DNA from: Burkholderia ambifaria
GTDB taxonomy: Bacteria > Pseudomonadota > Gammaproteobacteria > Burkholderiales > Burkholderiaceae
Assembly (NCBI RefSeq): GCF_001443045.1
Contig: NZ_LKPJ01000002.1
Location: forward strand, 100,068 to 164,067
DNA length: 64,000 nt
Reading direction: 5' to 3'
Position 1 is the stretch's first letter. Each line of letters begins with the position of its first letter. Below the pieces are notes generated by a model. That model was not told the origin of the DNA. It saw only the letters and a list, made by a program, of their open reading frames with translations, and made no database searches. Shown in pieces: positions 19,537 through 28,422 of the stretch. The translations under genes were made by a program, and so were the position numbers.

Positions 19537-20481
19537 GTGGCGGTGCACGCGTTCGCGCTCCAGGCGTTCAACGGTCTCAGCTACGGATTGCTGCTGTTCA
19601 TGCTGTCCGCCGGCCTGACGCTGATCTTCAGCGTGCAGGGCGTGCTCAACTTCGCGCATGCGAGCTTCTACATGCTCGGCGCATACGTCGGCTACGGCAT
19701 CGCGGCCCGCGCGGGCTTCTGGTCCGCGCTCGTGCTCGCGCCGCTCGCGGTCGGGCTGCTCGGCGCCGGCTGCGAGCGCTGGCTGCTGCGCCGCGTGCAG
19801 GCGCGCGGCGGTCACACGAGCGAGCTGCTGCTGACCTTCGGCCTCGCCTGTCTGATCGGCGAAGGCGCGAAACTGCTGTGGGGTCTCGCGCCGCTGCCGG
19901 CCCCGGTGCCGCCGTTGTTCGACGGGGCGCCCGTGAACGTGTTCGGCCTCGCGCTGCCGCGCTACCGGCTCTTCATGATGGCGATGTCAGCCGCGATGCT
20001 GGTCGCGCTTGGCGCGCTGTTGCGCGCGTCGCGCATCGGGCTCGTCGTGCGCGCCGCGCTCACGCATCGCGCGGCCGTCGAGGCGCTCGGCTACGACGTG
20101 CCGCGCGTGATGACGGGCCTGTTCGGCGCAGGCACCGCGCTCGCGGCGCTGGCCGGCGTGATCGGCGCGCCGCTCGCGGTGATCGAGCCGGCGCTGGCCG
20201 AGACCGTCGGGTCGGTGGTGTTCGCGGTCGTCGTGATCGGAGGGCTCGGTTCGCTCGGCGGTGCGTTCGTCGCATCGCTCGCGGTCGGCTTCGCGCAGAC
20301 CTTCGCGGCCTCCAGCGACACGTCGCTGCGCGACTTCGCGCAGTGGGCGGGCGTCGCGCTGCCCGACAGCGTCGCTGCCGTGTCGATCGCGCAGCTCGCA
20401 CCGCTGGTCCCGTACCTGCTGCTCGTCGCGGTGCTGGTTGCCCGGCCGCGCGGGCTGTTCGGCGAGCGTGTCGATGGATAG
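19537..20481 (+). CDS. Branched-chain amino-acid-type ABC transporter permease (LivH family)
   Basis: 314 residues, eight or so helices. FALQAFNGLSYGLLLFMLSA, GLTLIFSVQGVLNFAHASFY and MLGAYVGYG are LivH signatures, as is VIGGLGSLGGAFVASLAVGF near the C-terminus. No ATG lies before the first helix; GTG at 19537 (or 19543) is the likely start. Its 3' end overlaps the livM-type gene by eight bases. Inner-membrane half of an importer for hydrophobic amino acids, amides or related compounds. Confidence 0.85.
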   Translation: MAVHAFALQAFNGLSYGLLLFMLSAGLTLIFSVQGVLNFAHASFYMLGAYVGYGIAARAGFWSALVLAPLAVGLLGAGCERWLLRRVQARGGHTSELLLTFGLACLIGEGAKLLWGLAPLPAPVPPLFDGAPVNVFGLALPRYRLFMMAMSAAMLVALGALLRASRIGLVVRAALTHRAAVEALGYDVPRVMTGLFGAGTALAALAGVIGAPLAVIEPALAETVGSVVFAVVVIGGLGSLGGAFVASLAVGFAQTFAASSDTSLRDFAQWAGVALPDSVAAVSIAQLAPLVPYLLLVAVLVARPRGLFGERVDG

Positions 20482-21700
20482 CCGCGCGCTGGCCGGCGCG
20501 CTGCGCTGGGTGCTGTTCGCCGCGTGCATCGCGCTGCCCGCGTGGCTGTGGCCGCATGGCGCGGTGCTCGGCTATCTCGCGCAGACGGCCGCGCTCGTCG
20601 TGCTCGCGCTGTCGTACAACCTGCAGCTCGGCACGACGGGGCTGCTGTCGTTCGGCCACGCCGCGTTCGCGGGCCTCGGCGCATTCGCCGCCGCGCACTG
20701 GTTCAATCGTGTCGGCGGCCCGTTGCCGCTGCTGCCGCTCGTCGGCGGCGTGGCAGGCGCCGGCTTCGGGTTCATGGCCGGCCTGCTCGCGACACGCCGC
20801 GCCGGCACCGTGTTCGCGATGATCACGCTCGGTCTCGGCGAATGCGTCGCGGCCGCCGCATGGAGCGTGCCCGCATGGTTCGGCGGCCTCGGCGGCGTGC
20901 CGATCGACCGCGCGAGCGGCACGCCATGGGGCGGCTGGCATTTCGGCGCTGAAACGCAGGCCTACGCCGTGATCGCCGCATGGTGCATCGTGTCGGCGCT
21001 CGCGATGCATGCGCTGACGCGCACGCCGCTCGCGCGGCTCGCGAACGCGGTGCGCGACAACCCCGCGCGCGTCGCCGCGCTCGGCACCGAGCCGCGCCGC
21101 GTGCGGCTCGCGATGGTCACCTGTGCGTCGTTCTTCGCGGGCATTGCCGGCACGCTGACGCTGATCGACGTCGAGATCGCGACGCCCGACAGCGTGTCGA
21201 TGGCGCGTTCGGCGACCGTGCTGATCGCCGCGGTGATCGGCGGCACCGGCACGTTCTTCGGGCCGGCGGCCGGCGCCGTGGTGCTGACCATGCTGAGCGT
21301 GGTCGTCGCGGGCGTGTCGCGTGCGTGGGCACTCTATCTCGGCGTGCTGTTCGTCGCGGTCGTCGTCGCGGCACCGGGCGGGATCGCCGGCATTGCGCAG
21401 ACGCTCGTGCACGCGTTGCGCCGCGACACGCCGGCCATCGAGCGCTGGCGCATGCTGTGCGGCATCGGCGCATGCGTGTTCTGGGGCGTCGCGATCGTCT
21501 GCGTGGCCGAGCTCGGCTATGCGTGGCGCTTTGCGCAGGACGACGGCACGGGCATCGCGTTCGGCGCGTGGGGCATCGACGCCGATGCGCCGGCCGGCTG
21601 GGTCGTCGCGTGCTCGGCGGCCGGCATCGGCACGCTGCTGTGGGGCTGGCGCGCGCGGCTGATGAACCACGGGCATGGCAAGCGGGAGGGCGAGCGATGA
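20474..21700 (+). CDS. Branched-chain-type ABC permease (LivM family) with C-terminal extension
   Basis: 408 residues. TAALVVLALSYNLQLGTTGL, SFGHAAFAGLGAFAAA and AVIGGTGTFFGPAAGAVVLT are LivM signatures and the core ends near residue 310-320. A further 80-90 residues carry two extra hydrophobic helices (LCGIGACVFWGVAIVCVAEL; AGWVVACSAAGIGTLLWGW) not usual at this end of LivM. Overlaps the upstream permease gene by eight bases and the ATPase gene by four (ATGA). Confidence 0.85.
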   Translation: MDSRALAGALRWVLFAACIALPAWLWPHGAVLGYLAQTAALVVLALSYNLQLGTTGLLSFGHAAFAGLGAFAAAHWFNRVGGPLPLLPLVGGVAGAGFGFMAGLLATRRAGTVFAMITLGLGECVAAAAWSVPAWFGGLGGVPIDRASGTPWGGWHFGAETQAYAVIAAWCIVSALAMHALTRTPLARLANAVRDNPARVAALGTEPRRVRLAMVTCASFFAGIAGTLTLIDVEIATPDSVSMARSATVLIAAVIGGTGTFFGPAAGAVVLTMLSVVVAGVSRAWALYLGVLFVAVVVAAPGGIAGIAQTLVHALRRDTPAIERWRMLCGIGACVFWGVAIVCVAELGYAWRFAQDDGTGIAFGAWGIDADAPAGWVVACSAAGIGTLLWGWRARLMNHGHGKREGER

Positions 21701-22446
21701 ACGGCAACGCGATCGCGCTCCACGGGATCGTGCAGCGCTTCGGCGCGCAGACCGTGCTCGACGGTATCGAGCTGAACGTGTCGGCCGGCGAGCGTCACGC
21801 GCTGATCGGGCCGAACGGCGCGGGCAAGTCGACGCTGTTCGGCGTGATTGCCGGCGCGACGCGGCCGACGCGCGGACGCGTCGTGCTGCACGGCGTCGAG
21901 TTGCGCGGGCGCGGGCCGGTCGTCGCGAGCCGGCTCGGCATCGGCCGCAGTTTCCAGCAGACGAGTGCGTTCGCGCGGCTCACCGTGTTCGACAACCTGC
22001 GCTGCGCGGCGCTGCATGCGCCGGCCGAGCGGCGGCGCTGGTGGAACCGGCTGCGCGAATCGGCGTCGGTCGATCGCGCGGCCGCGCGCGTGCTGCACGA
22101 CATCGGCCTCGATGCGCGGCGCGATGTGCCGGCCGGCGAGCTCGGCTATGCGGAACAGCGCGCGCTCGATCTCGGCATCGCGCTCGCGAGCGGCGCGCGT
22201 ACGCTGCTGCTCGACGAGCCGACGGCCGGCATGAACCGCGACCAGGCGGCGCGGATGATCGCGCTGATCCGCGCGACGACGCAGGGCCGCACGGTGCTGA
22301 TGATCGAGCACGACATGGATGCGGTGTTCGGCTTCGCGGAGCGCATCACGGTGCTCGTGCGCGGCACGGTGGTCGCGACCGGGGCGCCGGACGCGATCCG
22401 CGCGGACCGGGCCGTGCGCGCCGCCTATCTCGGCGAGGACGCATGA
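21697..22446 (+). CDS. Branched-chain-type ABC ATPase (LivG family)
   Basis: 249 residues. Walker A GPNGAGKST (about residues 38-46), Walker B TLLLDEPTAGMNRDQ, H-loop in LMIEHDMDAVF. The signature motif is off-consensus: LGYAEQRALDLGIAL in place of the LivG-type L-x-YG-x-QRRLEIARAL. All catalytic residues otherwise present. Start overlaps the LivM stop; stop overlaps the LivF ATG. Confidence 0.9.
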   Translation: MNGNAIALHGIVQRFGAQTVLDGIELNVSAGERHALIGPNGAGKSTLFGVIAGATRPTRGRVVLHGVELRGRGPVVASRLGIGRSFQQTSAFARLTVFDNLRCAALHAPAERRRWWNRLRESASVDRAAARVLHDIGLDARRDVPAGELGYAEQRALDLGIALASGARTLLLDEPTAGMNRDQAARMIALIRATTQGRTVLMIEHDMDAVFGFAERITVLVRGTVVATGAPDAIRADRAVRAAYLGEDA

Positions 22447-23147
22447 GCGCGCTGCTCGACATTCGCGGCCTGCGCGCGTGGTACGGGATGCAGCCCGTGC
22501 TCGACGGCGTCGATCTCGCGCTCGCGCCGGGCGAGACGCTCGCGCTGCTCGGCCGCAACGGCTCGGGCCGCTCGACGCTCGCGAAGGCCGTGATGGGGCT
22601 CGTGCGCACCGCGGGCTCGGTGCGCATCGCCGAAATCGAATGCGCGGGCGCCCGCACGTTCGAGATCGCGCGACGCGGCGTTGCCTACGTCGCCGAAAGC
22701 CGCGACGTGTTTCCGCTGCTGAGCGTGCGCGACAACCTGCGGCTCGGGCTGCGCGGGGCACGCGGCGCGGCCGAACGCACCGCGCTCGACTCGTTGTTCG
22801 CACGCTTTCCGCTGCTGGCCGCGCGCGCGGACGTGAAGGCAGGGCGGCTGTCCGGTGGCGAACAGCAGGTGCTCGCGCTGGTGCGCGCGCTCGCGGGCCG
22901 CCCGCGCGTGCTGATCGTCGACGAACCGGCTGAAGGGCTCGCGCCGCTGGCCGTCGACGAGGTCGGCGCGTGTCTCGCCGCGCTGCAGGCCGACGGCGTC
23001 GCGATCCTGCTGATCGAGCAGCGGCTGCAGCTCGCGCCGCGGCTTGCGCAGCGCGTCGCGGTCATGGGCCGGGGTCGGATCGTCTACGACGGCGCGCTCG
23101 ACGGGCTCGGCGGCGACGTCGTCAGTGCGTGGTTGAGTGCCGGCTGA
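22443..23147 (+). CDS. Branched-chain-type ABC ATPase (LivF family) with Walker A Lys replaced by Arg
   Basis: 234 residues. The Walker A motif reads GRNGSGRST; residue 43, normally the invariant Lys that holds the nucleotide phosphates, is Arg (codon CGC at 22569-22571). The signature GRLSGGEQQVLALVRAL, Walker B VLIVDEPAEGLAPL and H-loop region LLIEQRLQLA are intact. The family normally hydrolyses ATP together with LivG; Lys to Arg at this site usually weakens or abolishes hydrolysis, so this half may bind but hydrolyse poorly. A small hairpin (23139-23159) encloses the stop codon. No substrate-binding protein gene follows. Confidence 0.9.
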   Translation: MSALLDIRGLRAWYGMQPVLDGVDLALAPGETLALLGRNGSGRSTLAKAVMGLVRTAGSVRIAEIECAGARTFEIARRGVAYVAESRDVFPLLSVRDNLRLGLRGARGAAERTALDSLFARFPLLAARADVKAGRLSGGEQQVLALVRALAGRPRVLIVDEPAEGLAPLAVDEVGACLAALQADGVAILLIEQRLQLAPRLAQRVAVMGRGRIVYDGALDGLGGDVVSAWLSAG

Positions 23148-23308
23148 CCTCACGCCGGCCGATTGTTCGGCAAACCCCGCCAGTCAATTCGCGTCGAGCC
23201 GCTTTATCGTCGCCGCGCTAATCGCGAAGATTGCCAGCAAGGCCGGTGCGCCGCGACACACGCGACCGGTACCCATCCATCGAAGTATTCCGACTGAGGA
23301 ATGAAATC

Positions 23309-24055
23309 ATGAGCAAGCTGGCAGGCAAGGTAGCGATCGTCACGGGCGGGTCCAAGGGTATCGGCGCCGCGATCGCGAAGGCGCTGGCCGCCGAAGGCGC
23401 GTCGGTCGTCGTCAACTACGCGAGCAGCAAGGCAGGCGCCGACGCCGTGGTGAGCGCGATCGTCGAAGCGGGCGGCCGCGCGGTCGCGGTCGGCGGCGAC
23501 GTGTCGAAGGCAGCGGATGCGCAGCGCATCGTCGATGCCGCGATCGACACGTACGGCCGTCTCGACGTGCTGGTCAACAATTCCGGCGTCTACGAATTCG
23601 CGCCGATCGAGGCGATCACCGAAGAGCACTATCGCCGGCAGTTCGATACGAACGTGTTCGGCGTGCTGCTGACGACGCAGGCGGCCGTCAAGCATCTCGG
23701 CGAAGGCGCGAGCATCATCAACATCAGCTCGGTGGTGACGAGCATCACGCCGCCCGCGAGTGCCGTGTACAGCGGCACCAAGGGCGCCGTCGACGCGATC
23801 ACGGGCGTGCTCGCGCTCGAGCTCGGCCCGCGCAAGATTCGCGTGAACGCGATCAACCCGGGGATGATCGTGACCGAAGGCACGCACAGCGCGGGCATCA
23901 TCGGCTCGGACCTCGACCGGCAGGTGCGCAGCGAGACGCCGCTCGGCCGCCTCGGCGAGCCGGACGACATCGCGTCGGTCGCCGTGTTCCTCGCGTCGGA
24001 CGATGCACGCTGGATGACCGGCGAGCGCCTCGTCGCGAGCGGCGGGCTGCACTGA
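23309..24055 (+). CDS. Short-chain dehydrogenase/reductase (SDR)
   Basis: 248 residues, classical SDR. TGGSKGIG is the cofactor turn, VVNYASSK suggests NADP preference, NNSG the structural motif, Ser in INISSVV and YSGTK give the catalytic triad, and NAINPGMIVTEGTHSAG plus the ASGGLH end resemble glucose-1-dehydrogenase/3-oxoacyl reductase-like members. Substrate unknown. GAGGAA lies just before the ATG at 23309; the longer in-frame start at 23231 lacks a ribosome site. Confidence 0.92.
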   Translation: MSKLAGKVAIVTGGSKGIGAAIAKALAAEGASVVVNYASSKAGADAVVSAIVEAGGRAVAVGGDVSKAADAQRIVDAAIDTYGRLDVLVNNSGVYEFAPIEAITEEHYRRQFDTNVFGVLLTTQAAVKHLGEGASIINISSVVTSITPPASAVYSGTKGAVDAITGVLALELGPRKIRVNAINPGMIVTEGTHSAGIIGSDLDRQVRSETPLGRLGEPDDIASVAVFLASDDARWMTGERLVASGGLH

Positions 24056-24077
24056 CCGGGCGAGTCGGCGCGCGCCG

Positions 24078-24572
24078 CTACGCGATCATCGCGAGCGCGT
24101 TCGCGCCCACATGCCAGCGCAGGCTCTCGACGACGAGCGCGTGGTCGCGTTCGTCGTCGAGCCCTGCGATCGTCATCGCGCCGACGATCCCGCCGCCGGC
24201 AAGCCGCAATGGCACGCCGCCGCCGTCAAGCGCATAGTCGGCGTCCGACAATCCCTGCGACTGCAACGACCATCCGGCGCGGCGAAAGCGCGCGCCGACC
24301 TCGAGCGAACTGGCGCCGAAACGGAACACCGTGTTCTGCCGGCGGCGGATCGCGTCGCTGTCGTCCGCGCGGCTGCCGTCGAGCGCGCAATAGAACAGCG
24401 GTGCGGTTTCACCGGCGATGCCGACCGCGATCGGCAGCCCGCGGCGCGATGCGAGATTGACCGCGATGTCGCCGAGCCGGCGTGCGACGTCGGCATCGAA
24501 GCGCGGCAGCATCGGCGCCGACGCTGGGTCGCGGAAGGGCGTGGGTGCGAAGCGCGGGAAGGGGATTGCCAT
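24078..24572 (-). CDS. UPF0303 / GlcG-HbpS-like protein
   Basis: 164 residues. MAIPFPRFAPTPF start, LASRRGLPIAVGIAGETAPL, FYCALDGSRADDSDAIRRR and the end LVVESLRWHVGANALAMIA fit the UPF0303 family (YBR137W-like, GlcG/HbpS haem-binding-type fold). Biochemical role not established. It follows iolB on the same strand with an 86-base gap and may be carried on the inositol transcript, though nothing in the sequence ties it to inositol. The first in-frame Met at 24593 is less likely. Confidence 0.75.
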   Translation of the reverse strand: MAIPFPRFAPTPFRDPASAPMLPRFDADVARRLGDIAVNLASRRGLPIAVGIAGETAPLFYCALDGSRADDSDAIRRRQNTVFRFGASSLEVGARFRRAGWSLQSQGLSDADYALDGGGVPLRLAGGGIVGAMTIAGLDDERDHALVVESLRWHVGANALAMIA

Positions 24573-24658
24573 GGCGGCTCCGTGTCGTCGCAAGTCCGGC
24601 TCGTGCGCGCGCGTGCTGCGTCGCGCGCCGGCCGTCGATCGTTCAGCGCATCAAACCG

Positions 24659-25477
24659 TCAGCGCTTGGGCGCCGCGTCGAGCATCCATTCGTGCGCGGG
24701 ATCGTTCTTGAACGCCCACGCGCGGCTCGGCCCGGCCATCACGTTCAGGTAATACAGGTTGTAGCCGTGCGGCGCGACGACCGGGTGGTAGCCGCGCGGC
24801 ACCATCACGACGTCGTGGTTCTCGACCGCGCACGCTTCGTCGAGGCTGCGATCGTCCGTGTACACGCGCTGGAACGCGAAGCCCTGCGGCGGATCGATCC
24901 GGTGGTAATAGGTTTCCTCGAGCGACGTTTCGTCGGGCGCCGCATCGCGATCGTGCTTGTGCGGCGGATAGCTGCTCGAATGGCTCGCGGGCGTGATCAC
25001 TTCGACGACGAGCAACCGGTCGGCAGCCGGGTTGTCGCCCATCAGGATGTCGCACACGTAGCGCGTGTTGGTGCCTTGTCCGCGCATCGCGCGGCGCATC
25101 CGTTCGCCGTTGAGGCGCTGCACGCGCTTGTCGCCGCTCGCGTAAGGCGCGGTGCACAGCGCGACTTCCGCGTCGCGCGTCGCGACCAGCGTGACGGTCT
25201 TGCCGCCCGGCACATACAGCGCGTCCGGCGATACTTCCTCGAACACGCTGTCGCGCTTGCCGAGCGCGTCGTAGGTTTCGCCGTCGACTTCGGCACGCAG
25301 CGTGCCGGTGAGCACGACGACGCACAGTTCGCGCGCGCCGGTGTCGAGCGTTTCGGTGTCGCCGGCCTTCAGGCGCAGCGCGCGAAAGCCGACGTGTTTC
25401 CAGCCGGCCGACTCGGGCGTCACGTTGCAGATTTCGCGGTCGGCGGATGCCTTGACCAGCAGGGGAGAAATCGTCAT
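24659..25477 (-). CDS. iolB: 5-deoxy-glucuronate isomerase
   Basis: 272 residues, bicupin. PESAGWKHVGFRALRLKAGD, ASHSSSYPPHKHD (metal-binding His/Glu cluster with LEETYYHRIDP), NHDVVMVPRGYHPVVAPHGY and YYLNVMAGPSRAWAFKNDP are diagnostic of IolB. It converts 5-deoxy-glucuronate to 5-dehydro-2-deoxy-gluconate in the myo-inositol pathway. Last iol gene of the leftward iolC-D-E-B run; its start is 31 bases after the iolE stop, with a GAGG ribosome site. Confidence 0.95.
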   Translation of the reverse strand: MTISPLLVKASADREICNVTPESAGWKHVGFRALRLKAGDTETLDTGARELCVVVLTGTLRAEVDGETYDALGKRDSVFEEVSPDALYVPGGKTVTLVATRDAEVALCTAPYASGDKRVQRLNGERMRRAMRGQGTNTRYVCDILMGDNPAADRLLVVEVITPASHSSSYPPHKHDRDAAPDETSLEETYYHRIDPPQGFAFQRVYTDDRSLDEACAVENHDVVMVPRGYHPVVAPHGYNLYYLNVMAGPSRAWAFKNDPAHEWMLDAAPKR

Positions 25478-25508
25478 GGGGTGAGGGTCCTCGATGAGAT
25501 GACAGGGC

Positions 25509-26438
25509 TCACGCGCTCAATCGGTCGACGATCGCGCGCAGCGACTCGTAGCCCTTCTTCGCATACTGATAGCTCGGCGCGACGGCCGGGTCCTGCTCGG
25601 CCTCGACGACGAGCCAGCCTTCGTAGCCGGCGTCCTTCAGCGTGCGCAGCGTCGCTTCGTAATCGAGCGCACCGTCGCCCGGCACCGTGAAGGTGCCGTT
25701 GATCACGCCGTTCAGGAAGCTCCAGCCGCCGTTGCGCGCCTGCGTGACGACCTGCGGGCGCACGTCCTTGCAATGCACGTGCACGACGCGTGCCACGTGC
25801 TTCTTCAACAGTGCGACCGGATCGGCCGCGCCGCCGAAGTACGCATGGCCCGTGTCGAACAGCAGGAATACCTTCGCGGGATCGGTCAGCGCCATCAGGC
25901 GGTCGACGTCGTCCGGCGATTCGACGTACGCGCCCATGTGGTGATGGTAGGCGAGCTTGATCCCGTAGGTCTCGAGCAGGTGTGCGCCGAATGCGTCGAG
26001 GCGTGCCGCGTAGCGCCGCCAGGATTCATCGTCGACGAAGCGTGGCCGCTTCGCGACCGGCGTGTCGATGCTGCCCTGGATCGTGCCCGCGCATTCGCCG
26101 TACACCACGACCTTCACGTCGTTGATCTGCAGCTTCGTCATGTGCGCGCGGCAGCGCTCGATCTCGGCGGCGAGCGCGTCGGCATCGCTCATGCCCGGCG
26201 CGACTTCCGCGAGGAAGCCCGAATACCAGCCCGACACGCACACGAGCCCGAACTCGGCGAGCTTCGCCTTCAACTCGGGGCCGGTCTTCGGGAACTTGTT
26301 GCCGAGCTCGAAGCCCGCATAGCCGATCTCGGCGCCTTCCTTCAGCGCCGTCTCGAGCGGCGTCTCGCCGCCGAGCGACGGCAGGTCGTCGTTCATCCAC
26401 GACAGGGGATTGATACCGATGCGAACGTTCCAGCTCAT
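25509..26438 (-). CDS. iolE: myo-Inosose-2 dehydratase
   Basis: 309 residues, TIM barrel. NVRIGINPLSWMNDDLPSLG is the IolE start; AEIGYAGFELGNKFPKTGPE, LAYHHHMGAYVESPDDVDRL, FLLFDTGHAYFGG and VVHVHCKDVRPQV supply the conserved metal-binding His/Asp/Glu positions. It dehydrates 2-keto-myo-inositol to 3D-trihydroxycyclohexane-1,2-dione. Located between iolD and iolB on the minus strand, 54 bases after the iolD stop. Confidence 0.95.
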   Translation of the reverse strand: MSWNVRIGINPLSWMNDDLPSLGGETPLETALKEGAEIGYAGFELGNKFPKTGPELKAKLAEFGLVCVSGWYSGFLAEVAPGMSDADALAAEIERCRAHMTKLQINDVKVVVYGECAGTIQGSIDTPVAKRPRFVDDESWRRYAARLDAFGAHLLETYGIKLAYHHHMGAYVESPDDVDRLMALTDPAKVFLLFDTGHAYFGGAADPVALLKKHVARVVHVHCKDVRPQVVTQARNGGWSFLNGVINGTFTVPGDGALDYEATLRTLKDAGYEGWLVVEAEQDPAVAPSYQYAKKGYESLRAIVDRLSA

Positions 26439-26492
26439 GACGTGCTTCCTTGGTTCGAATGTTGTTTTCGCGGGGCGGGGCAGGGAAACGAA

Positions 26493-28376
26493 TCAGCGCC
26501 GCTGCCGGGTTTTCTCGTCGAGATACGTCTGGTGCGCGCGTTCGACGCCGGCGCGCGCGGACACCTGCGGCACCGCGACTTCCCACCATGCGCCGCCGTC
26601 CGCGGTCGTGCGCGCGTGCGTCGTGTCGATCACGAGCACCTGGCTCGTCTTCGCCGCGCGCGCACGCTTCATTTCGCGGCGCAATTCGCCCACGTCGCGC
26701 ACGTGCACGGCTTCGGCGCCCATCGCGCGCGCATGCATCGCGAAGTCGATCGTCGAGCGTTCGCCGCCTTCGGGCACGCAGTCGTCGAGCATGTTGTTGA
26801 AGCTCGCGCCGCCGCAATTCAGTTGCAGCCGCTCGATGCAGCCGTAGCCGCGGTTGTCGAGGATCACGACGATGATCTTGCGGCCGAGCATCACGGACGT
26901 CGCGAGCTCCGCGTTGAGCATCATGTACGAGCCGTCGCCGACGATCACGATCACTTCGCGCTCGGGCCGCGCGAGTTTCGCGCCGAGGCCGCCCGCGACC
27001 TCGTAGCCCATGCACGAGTACGCATAGTCCATGTGATAGTTGCCCGGCATGCCGCTGCGCCACAGCTTGTGCAGCTCCGCCGGCAGCGTGCCGGCCGCGC
27101 ACACGACGAGATCGTCGCGCGCGCTGTCGCGCCCCGCGTCGGCCGCGGAGTCGCGCACCGCGCCGATCACTTCCGCGTCGTACGGCAGCGTGTCCTTCGG
27201 CACGCGGGTGGTCAGTTCGGTCACGCGCGCATGCCACGCGGCGGCCTGGTCGCGGTTTGCGGCGGTCCACGCCGCCTCCGCTTGCCAGCCCGCGAGCGCG
27301 GCCGACAACTGGCCGAGCCCCGTGCGCGCATCGGCGATCAATTGCCGGCCGCGCTTCTTGCCCGCGTCGAACGGCTGCACGTTCAGGCTCAGCAGCGTCG
27401 CATGGCCGAACAGCGCGTGCGAGCCGGTCGTGAAGTCCTGCAGGCGCGTGCCGACCGCGAGCACCACGTCGGCCTGCGCGGCCGCGCGGTTCGCGGCGGG
27501 CGAGCCCGTCACGCCGATCGAGCCGAGGTTCAGCGGGTGGTCCCACGCGAGGCTGCCCTTGCCGGCCTGCGATTCGGTGACCGGCACGCCGTGCGTATCC
27601 GCGAACGCGCGCAGCGCGTCCCACGCCTGGCTGTACAGCACGCCGCCGCCGGCGACGATCAGCGGTTTCTTCGCAGCCTTCAGCACGTCGAGCGCTTCCG
27701 CGAGCTCGAGCGCGTCGGCCGGCGGCCGGCGCATCCGGATCACCGGCGGCGCGAAGAAATCCTCGGGCCAGTCGTATGCGAAGGTCTGCACGTCCTGCGG
27801 CAGCGCGAGACACACGGGCCCGCACTGGGCGGGATCGGTCATCACCTGGATCGCGCGCGGCAGCGCGACGAGCAACTGCTCGGGCGACGTGATCCGGTCG
27901 AAGTAGCGCGTCACCGGCCGGAAGCAGTCGTTCGCGCTGAGGTCGCCCTGCTCGAAATCCTCGACCTGCTGCAGCACCGGGTCGGGCAGCCGCGATACGA
28001 ACACGTCGCCGGGCAGCAGCAACAGCGGCAGCCGGCCGACGTGCGCGAGCGCGGCGGAGGTCAGCATGTTGGTCGCGCCGGGGCCGATGCTCGACGTCGC
28101 GGCCATCATCCGCTGGCGGAAGTTGGCCTTCGCGAACGCGACGGCCGCATTCGCCATCCCTTGCTCGTTATGCGCGCGCAGCGTCGGCAGACGGTCCTTC
28201 TCGGCGTGCAGCGCCTCGCCGAGCCCGGCGACGTTGCCGTGGCCGAAGATCGCGAACACGCCGCCGCAGTACGGCAGGATCTCGGTGCGGCCGTCTGGCT
28301 GGACGACTTCGGCGCGCAGGGCGGCCAGGTAGCGCACGAGCGCCTGGCTGACGGTCAGTCTCACGGTGGTGGTCAT
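26493..28376 (-). CDS. iolD: 3D-(3,5/4)-trihydroxycyclohexane-1,2-dione acylhydrolase
   Basis: 627 residues, thiamine-diphosphate enzyme. MTTTVRLTVSQALVRYLAAL start; HNEQGMANAAVAFAKA holds the ThDP-activating Glu; ATSSIGPGATNMLTSAALAH and the ThDP/Mg motif GDGSYMMLNAELATSVMLGR..NRGYGCI are complete. It opens the inositol-derived ring to 5-deoxy-glucuronate. ATG at 28376 matches the family; the frame runs on into iolC without a stop. It starts 46 bases after the iolC stop. Confidence 0.96.
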   Translation of the reverse strand: MTTTVRLTVSQALVRYLAALRAEVVQPDGRTEILPYCGGVFAIFGHGNVAGLGEALHAEKDRLPTLRAHNEQGMANAAVAFAKANFRQRMMAATSSIGPGATNMLTSAALAHVGRLPLLLLPGDVFVSRLPDPVLQQVEDFEQGDLSANDCFRPVTRYFDRITSPEQLLVALPRAIQVMTDPAQCGPVCLALPQDVQTFAYDWPEDFFAPPVIRMRRPPADALELAEALDVLKAAKKPLIVAGGGVLYSQAWDALRAFADTHGVPVTESQAGKGSLAWDHPLNLGSIGVTGSPAANRAAAQADVVLAVGTRLQDFTTGSHALFGHATLLSLNVQPFDAGKKRGRQLIADARTGLGQLSAALAGWQAEAAWTAANRDQAAAWHARVTELTTRVPKDTLPYDAEVIGAVRDSAADAGRDSARDDLVVCAAGTLPAELHKLWRSGMPGNYHMDYAYSCMGYEVAGGLGAKLARPEREVIVIVGDGSYMMLNAELATSVMLGRKIIVVILDNRGYGCIERLQLNCGGASFNNMLDDCVPEGGERSTIDFAMHARAMGAEAVHVRDVGELRREMKRARAAKTSQVLVIDTTHARTTADGGAWWEVAVPQVSARAGVERAHQTYLDEKTRQRR

Positions 28377-28422
28377 CGTTTGTCGATCATGAAGAGTCGG
28401 GTGGTCATCACGGGCATCGGCA

